Shown here: in pieces, positions 60,333-64,000 of the stretch | How the letters are laid out: the number at the start of each line of letters is the position of its first letter | Numbering within the stretch: the stretch's first letter is position 1 | Assembly: GCA_029465975.1 (NCBI GenBank) | Contig: CM055744.1 | Span: 6,793,192 to 6,857,191 of the forward strand | Length of the DNA: 64,000 nucleotides | Origin: Dallia pectoralis | Taxonomy: Eukaryota > Chordata > Actinopteri > Esociformes > Umbridae | Direction of reading: 5' to 3' | Made by a program: the position numbers and the translations under genes | The notes under the pieces: model-generated | The model's database searches: none | Seen by the model: the letters and a program-made list of their open reading frames with translations, nothing else | Told to the model about the DNA's origin: nothing

Positions 60333-61310
60333 TTGTTTGATGTGTGCGGGTGTGTGCATGTTTGATATGTGCGGGTGTGTGCATGTTTGATATGTGCGGG
60401 TGTGTGCATGTTTGATATGTGCGGGTGTGTGCATGTTTGATATGTGCGGGTGTGTGCATGTTTGATATGTGCGGGTGTGTGCATGTTTGATATGTGCGGG
60501 TGTGTGCATGTTTGATATGTGCGGGTGTGTGCATGTTTGATATGTGCGGGTGTGTGCATGTTTGATATGTGCGGGTGTGTGCATGTTTGATATGTGCGGG
60601 TGTGTGCATGTTTGATGTGTGCGGGTGTGTGCATGTTTGATATGTGCGGGTGTGTGCATGTTTGATATGTGCGGGTGTGTGCATGTTTGATATGTGCGGG
60701 TGTGTGCATGTTTGATATGTGCGGGTGTGTGCATGTTTGATATGTGCGGGTGTGTGCATGGTTGATATGTGCGGGTGTGTGCATGTTTGATATGTGCGGG
60801 TGTGTGCATGTTTGATATGTGCGGGTGTGTGCATGTTTGATGTGTGCGGGTGTGTGCATGTTTGATATGTGCGGGTGTGTGCATGTTTGATGTGTGCGGG
60901 TGTGTGCATGTTTGATATGTGCGGGTGTGTGCATGTTTGATGTGTGCGGGTGTGTGCATGTTTGATGTGTGCGGGTGTGTGCATGTTTGATGTGTGCGGG
61001 TGTGTGCATGTTTGATATGTGCGGGTGTGTGCATGTTTGATGTGTGCGGGTGTGTGCATGTTTGATATGTGCGGGTGTGTGCATGTTTGATGTGTGCGGG
61101 TGTGTGCTTGTTTGATGTGTGCGGGTGTGTGCATGTTTGATGTGTGCGGGTGTGTGCATGTTTGATGTGTGCGGGTGTGTGCATGTTTGATGTGTGCGGG
61201 TGTGTGCATGTTTGATGTGTGCGGGTGTGTGCATGTTTGATGTGTGCGGGTGTGTGCATGTTTGATGTGTGCGGGTGTGTGCATGTTTGATGTGTGCGGG
61301 TGTGTGCATG
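60333..61310. repeat. 25-bp minisatellite, about 39 copies
   Basis: The unit is TGTGTGCATGTTTGATATGT followed by GCGGG. The chief variant is GATGTGTG in place of GATATGTG, and GATGTGTG dominates the right third (from about 60940). Because 25 is not a multiple of three and the complement lacks stops, all three minus frames are open for 329-381 codons (MHTPAHIKHAHTRTYQTC). These are artefacts. Confidence 0.97.
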
Positions 61311-63369
61311 GGCAACTTGAAGATGGGTTGGGATTGGAGCAAACTACTTAAACATCTAGTATGCTTTTTAACAGTTGCCCAATAAATTGTTTTAAAATAA
61401 ATACACTTGCATTTGTGGATATATATATTTATATTTCAAATGTAGTTTTCTTCACATCATTTTTTTTATATTTGACATCTGCGATACTAATAATAAAATA
61501 ATAAAAAATAATAATAAAATGTCAAGATAAGGCAAAATAAAAGGATATAGGAAACAAATGAGGTTACATTAAATGTTACAATTAATATCCAGCTTTATCC
61601 AGGTTGCATTAACCTGGTTAACATGGGCTAGCAGCGGAATGTTTAAACAGTGATAATTAATTTTATGGGCACAGAGCCTATGTAGTAGAAATTGCCTTAG
61701 AATTAAATGTGCTTGTGAATGTGTGAGCCAGCAGCTTTAATAAATCCCTTCCAATAAACAGCTCAGTCAGGGCAGCCCTTTTATCCTCGGCTAAATGTAT
61801 ATTTTCTCATTATCGAGTCTCTATGGCCACGATTATAGTGGCATGATAACCCAGTCATAACCGCTAGGTCTCAACCACTCCTATTTTCATTCCTCACTCT
61901 CAACCTCCTCCTCTTATTTCTCCTCTAACGCTCTACATATTGTGCTGCATTTGATGAATGGTTCGTCTGATGAAACCCCCGTTGCATTAAAGCTGACTGC
62001 CGGTACTTTAACACCACAGTCGTTGTATCATTTCAAATCAAAAGTGCTGGAGTACAAAGCCAAGAGAAAACTAAAACATTTGTCACTGTCCAAAAATAAT
62101 TTAAATAATAATAGAGAATAATAGTTCACCATATTTCACAGTGATGTATCAGTGATGTATAAACATGTCCTTTATATTATTTGGTTCAAAATACAAGGAG
62201 TACAGTAACCAAATGTTAAATATGTATATGTACATTTGCTCCTCCTCAATTTTTTAAAGGCAAGAGGGAAATCAAAATATAACCCATTAACAAATCATAG
62301 TATAATTTATCAAACAATTTCTCTCTTTGGGACAAAATACATTATTACATTTTCATTATCAAACCAATCAATAACCAGAATACAATAATGACATTGCGTT
62401 TATAATTTCCAAATTCCATCTTAAACTCGAATTCACTTTAATTCTAAAGTGCACATTGCAAACCACTTTTAGACTTTTCAGATTAAATTTTCCCGTGTTT
62501 AAATGAGAAGTAGCTAGCTAGTTTTAGTTTGTTGTGCCCTAAGAGAGTTAAGGATAATGAGTTGATAGACAACTCCTCCTGCGTTTGCAGGAGAATTTAC
62601 TTCCCTTTAAAGTAAACGTGACACTCCTGATGACAACAGCCACTCACACTTGTGACCTTACAAGATCAAATAAAAGGTATTCATAGCTCATAGTAAGTAT
62701 GCATTAGGTTGCTAGTAAGATTATTGCTACATTTGCACATAAGAACATAATATAACCTAATGTGAACATAGGAAGAGGCCAACTAGTGTCAAGTAATGTA
62801 GTGGGTCAGTTTTCCTCCTGTCCTCCTCAATTCTTTGAGGCACCAGTCACCACTGGTTTTCACCATAATTCATTGGACAGTGACTTATTTTTTGTTATTT
62901 GGTTTCGGTACTAGAGCACTTTGAGTTTGAAAGGATACAACGACAATGTTTTAATTCCCAAGTTTTTTCATGCATATCGGACGAACCGTTAAAAGTGACA
63001 GCATACAGTCCCCGTTTTCAGGCACCAAAAAAACATTGGACAGTTTGACATAATGTAGAATAAAGTCATCATTGTAAATATTTGGTCGCATTTCCTTTGC
63101 ATGATTGCTTAGAGTCTGAGATGCATCAACATCCCCAAACGGTCAGTATCTTTACTGCTAATATATTATTAACTACAATTTAAATGCAGAGGCCTGAATG
63201 AATAAGAAAAATCCATACCTTCAAGATAAATGCACATTACTCTTCAGATAAGAGTGTTTACTAAATGACTATGACAAAATGGAATGGAAAAAATACCTTT
63301 CTTTATCAAGAAAGCTGAAAAGCGTTCACTAATTGATTCGTTCGGCTTGTTTGCGAGTGGATGGACGCA
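61311..63369. other. gnai2 intron 3, AT-rich, mostly no feature
   Basis: Very AT-rich, including an ATAATAAAATAATAAAAAAT tract near 61486-61520. Copy B of the dispersed repeat described at 58655 lies at about 62915-63005 (TTTGAGTTTGAAAGGATACA and CATGCATATCGGACGAACCG). No exon 3 of gnai2 was found. Confidence 0.45.
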
Positions 63370-63575
63370 TCTCAGAATCAGATTCAGAATCAGGTTTAAT
63401 ATGCCAAATCTGTTTACACACACAAGGAATTTGTTCTGACCCATAGCTGCAACTCCTAATACACACATTAAAGAACGCATACGAACAGCGCAACACAACA
63501 ATGAGAGACCAGACATAGATAAAATACGTAATGTGCAAATATAATATGTAATATATGTATCTAAAGGGCAACATA
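63370..63575 (-). mobile_element. LINE-like 3' tail, second copy
   Basis: On the minus strand it reads GTTGTGTTGCGCTGTTCGTA, GGAGTTGCAGCTATGGGTCA, GAACAAATTCCTTGTGTGTG, CATATTAAACCTGATTCTGA and then ATCTGATTCTGAG. The ATTCTG-repeat tail after TTAAACCTG is typical of L2/CR1-type fish LINE 3' ends. It is homologous to 44585-44718. Only the 3' tail is present, as expected of 5'-truncated retrotransposition. Confidence 0.65.
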
Positions 63576-63639
63576 GCAATGTCTACGTTATAGTTCAAGA
63601 TGTCCATTTGAGTTTGCATCTGTCCCAATATTGTATGTA

Positions 63640-63946
63640 CAGTATCTCACAAAAGTGAGTCACCCCTTACATTTTTGTAAATATTTGATTATATCTTTTC
63701 ATTTGACAACTCTGAAGAAATGACATTTTGCTACCATGAAAAGTACTGAGAGTACAGCTTGTATAACAGTGTACATTTGCTGTCCACTCAAAACGACTCA
63801 ACACACAGCAATTAATGACTAAACCGCTGGCGACAAAAGTGAGCACACCCCTAAGTGAAAATGTCTTCAGTGTTGTGACATGAAAAGATATAATGAATTA
63901 TTTACAAAAATGTGAGGGGTGTGTCACTCACTTTCGTGAGATACTG
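63640..63946. mobile_element. palindromic Tc1/mariner-type MITE
   Basis: Flanked by TA (63638-63639, 63947-63948). The left end is CAGTATCTCACAAAAGTGAG. The right end in reverse is CAGTATCTCACGAAAGTGAG. The inverted repeats continue with short indels through CACCCC, CATTTTTGTAAATA and ATTATATCTTTTCAT, about 75 bp on each side. The 307-bp element has no coding capacity. Terminal sequence and TA target identify a non-autonomous Tc1/mariner derivative. Confidence 0.93.
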
Positions 63947-64000
63947 TACATCTCTCTGTGTGTTTGTTAGTATATGTGCATGTGTACGCGTGGGTCCTAC

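Noticed and set aside
55800..64000. Search for gnai2 exons 1-3
   Set aside because: No P-loop (GAGESGKST) or exon 3 sequence could be read on the minus strand. These exons must lie beyond the right edge.

Overview
This is a eukaryotic, vertebrate window, almost certainly from a teleost fish. The coding sequence lies in short exons with GT/AG splice sites and orthodox vertebrate exon sizes. The interspersed DNA is dominated by Tc1/mariner-type transposons and dispersed repeats of the kind common in salmonid and esocid fish, so a protacanthopterygian is my best guess, with low certainty. Three protein-coding genes are recognisable. They are the last three exons of a ubiquitin-activating-type E1, best matched to uba7 (plus strand, 27.8-31.1 kb), the main coding exon of inka1/fam212a (minus strand, 33.5-34.5 kb), and coding exons 4-8 of the G-protein alpha subunit gene gnai2 (minus strand, 39.9-55.8 kb). 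From memory, the mammalian orthologues share one neighbourhood (human 3p21.31), and UBA7 and INKA1 are tail-to-tail there as they are here, which supports all three identifications. gnai2 exons 1-3 must lie to the right of the window. The upstream uba7 exons are not recognisable in the 27.8 kb to its left.

Layout. 1-27.8 kb has no recognisable gene. It holds tandem arrays (63-bp unit at 1-919, CA-rich at 1.5-2.7 kb, 63/73-bp at 7.6-8.0 kb, 17-bp at 8.5 kb, a 2.4-kb array of a 23-bp unit at 14.1-16.4 kb, 42-bp at 17.5-18.5 kb, 22-bp at 22.0-22.4 kb, CTGT at 24.3 kb), a deleted Tc1-like copy at 12.3 kb and dispersed repeats. 27.8-34.5 kb holds uba7 and inka1, separated by an array with a 216-bp higher-order period. 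36.8-37.1 kb is a CCAAT-box-bearing candidate promoter for inka1. 38.1-55.8 kb is the 3' part of gnai2. Intron 7 is almost wholly an AT-rich minisatellite. Intron 6 holds a TA-flanked Tc1-like element that has grown two internal minisatellites. Intron 4 holds a Tc1 relic and 40-bp and 38-bp arrays. 55.8-64 kb is gnai2 intron 3, with a Tc1-like transposon split by a hAT-like element, 28-bp and 25-bp arrays, a LINE-like 3' tail and a palindromic Tc1/mariner MITE.

Roughly 14 kb, a little over a fifth of the window, is tandem repeat in about 17 separate arrays. Most long open reading frames here (CVCV/THTH, FTQSRNMVQCFRRA, HTPAHIKHA, YASTIYI and similar) are translations of these arrays and are not genes. 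No new enzymatic or defence system is visible. The most unusual material is the interplay of arrays, transposons and splice sites: a CFTR-like (TG)mTn tract at a uba7 acceptor, a minisatellite abutting the gnai2 exon 8 acceptor, and arrays apparently born inside a transposon.
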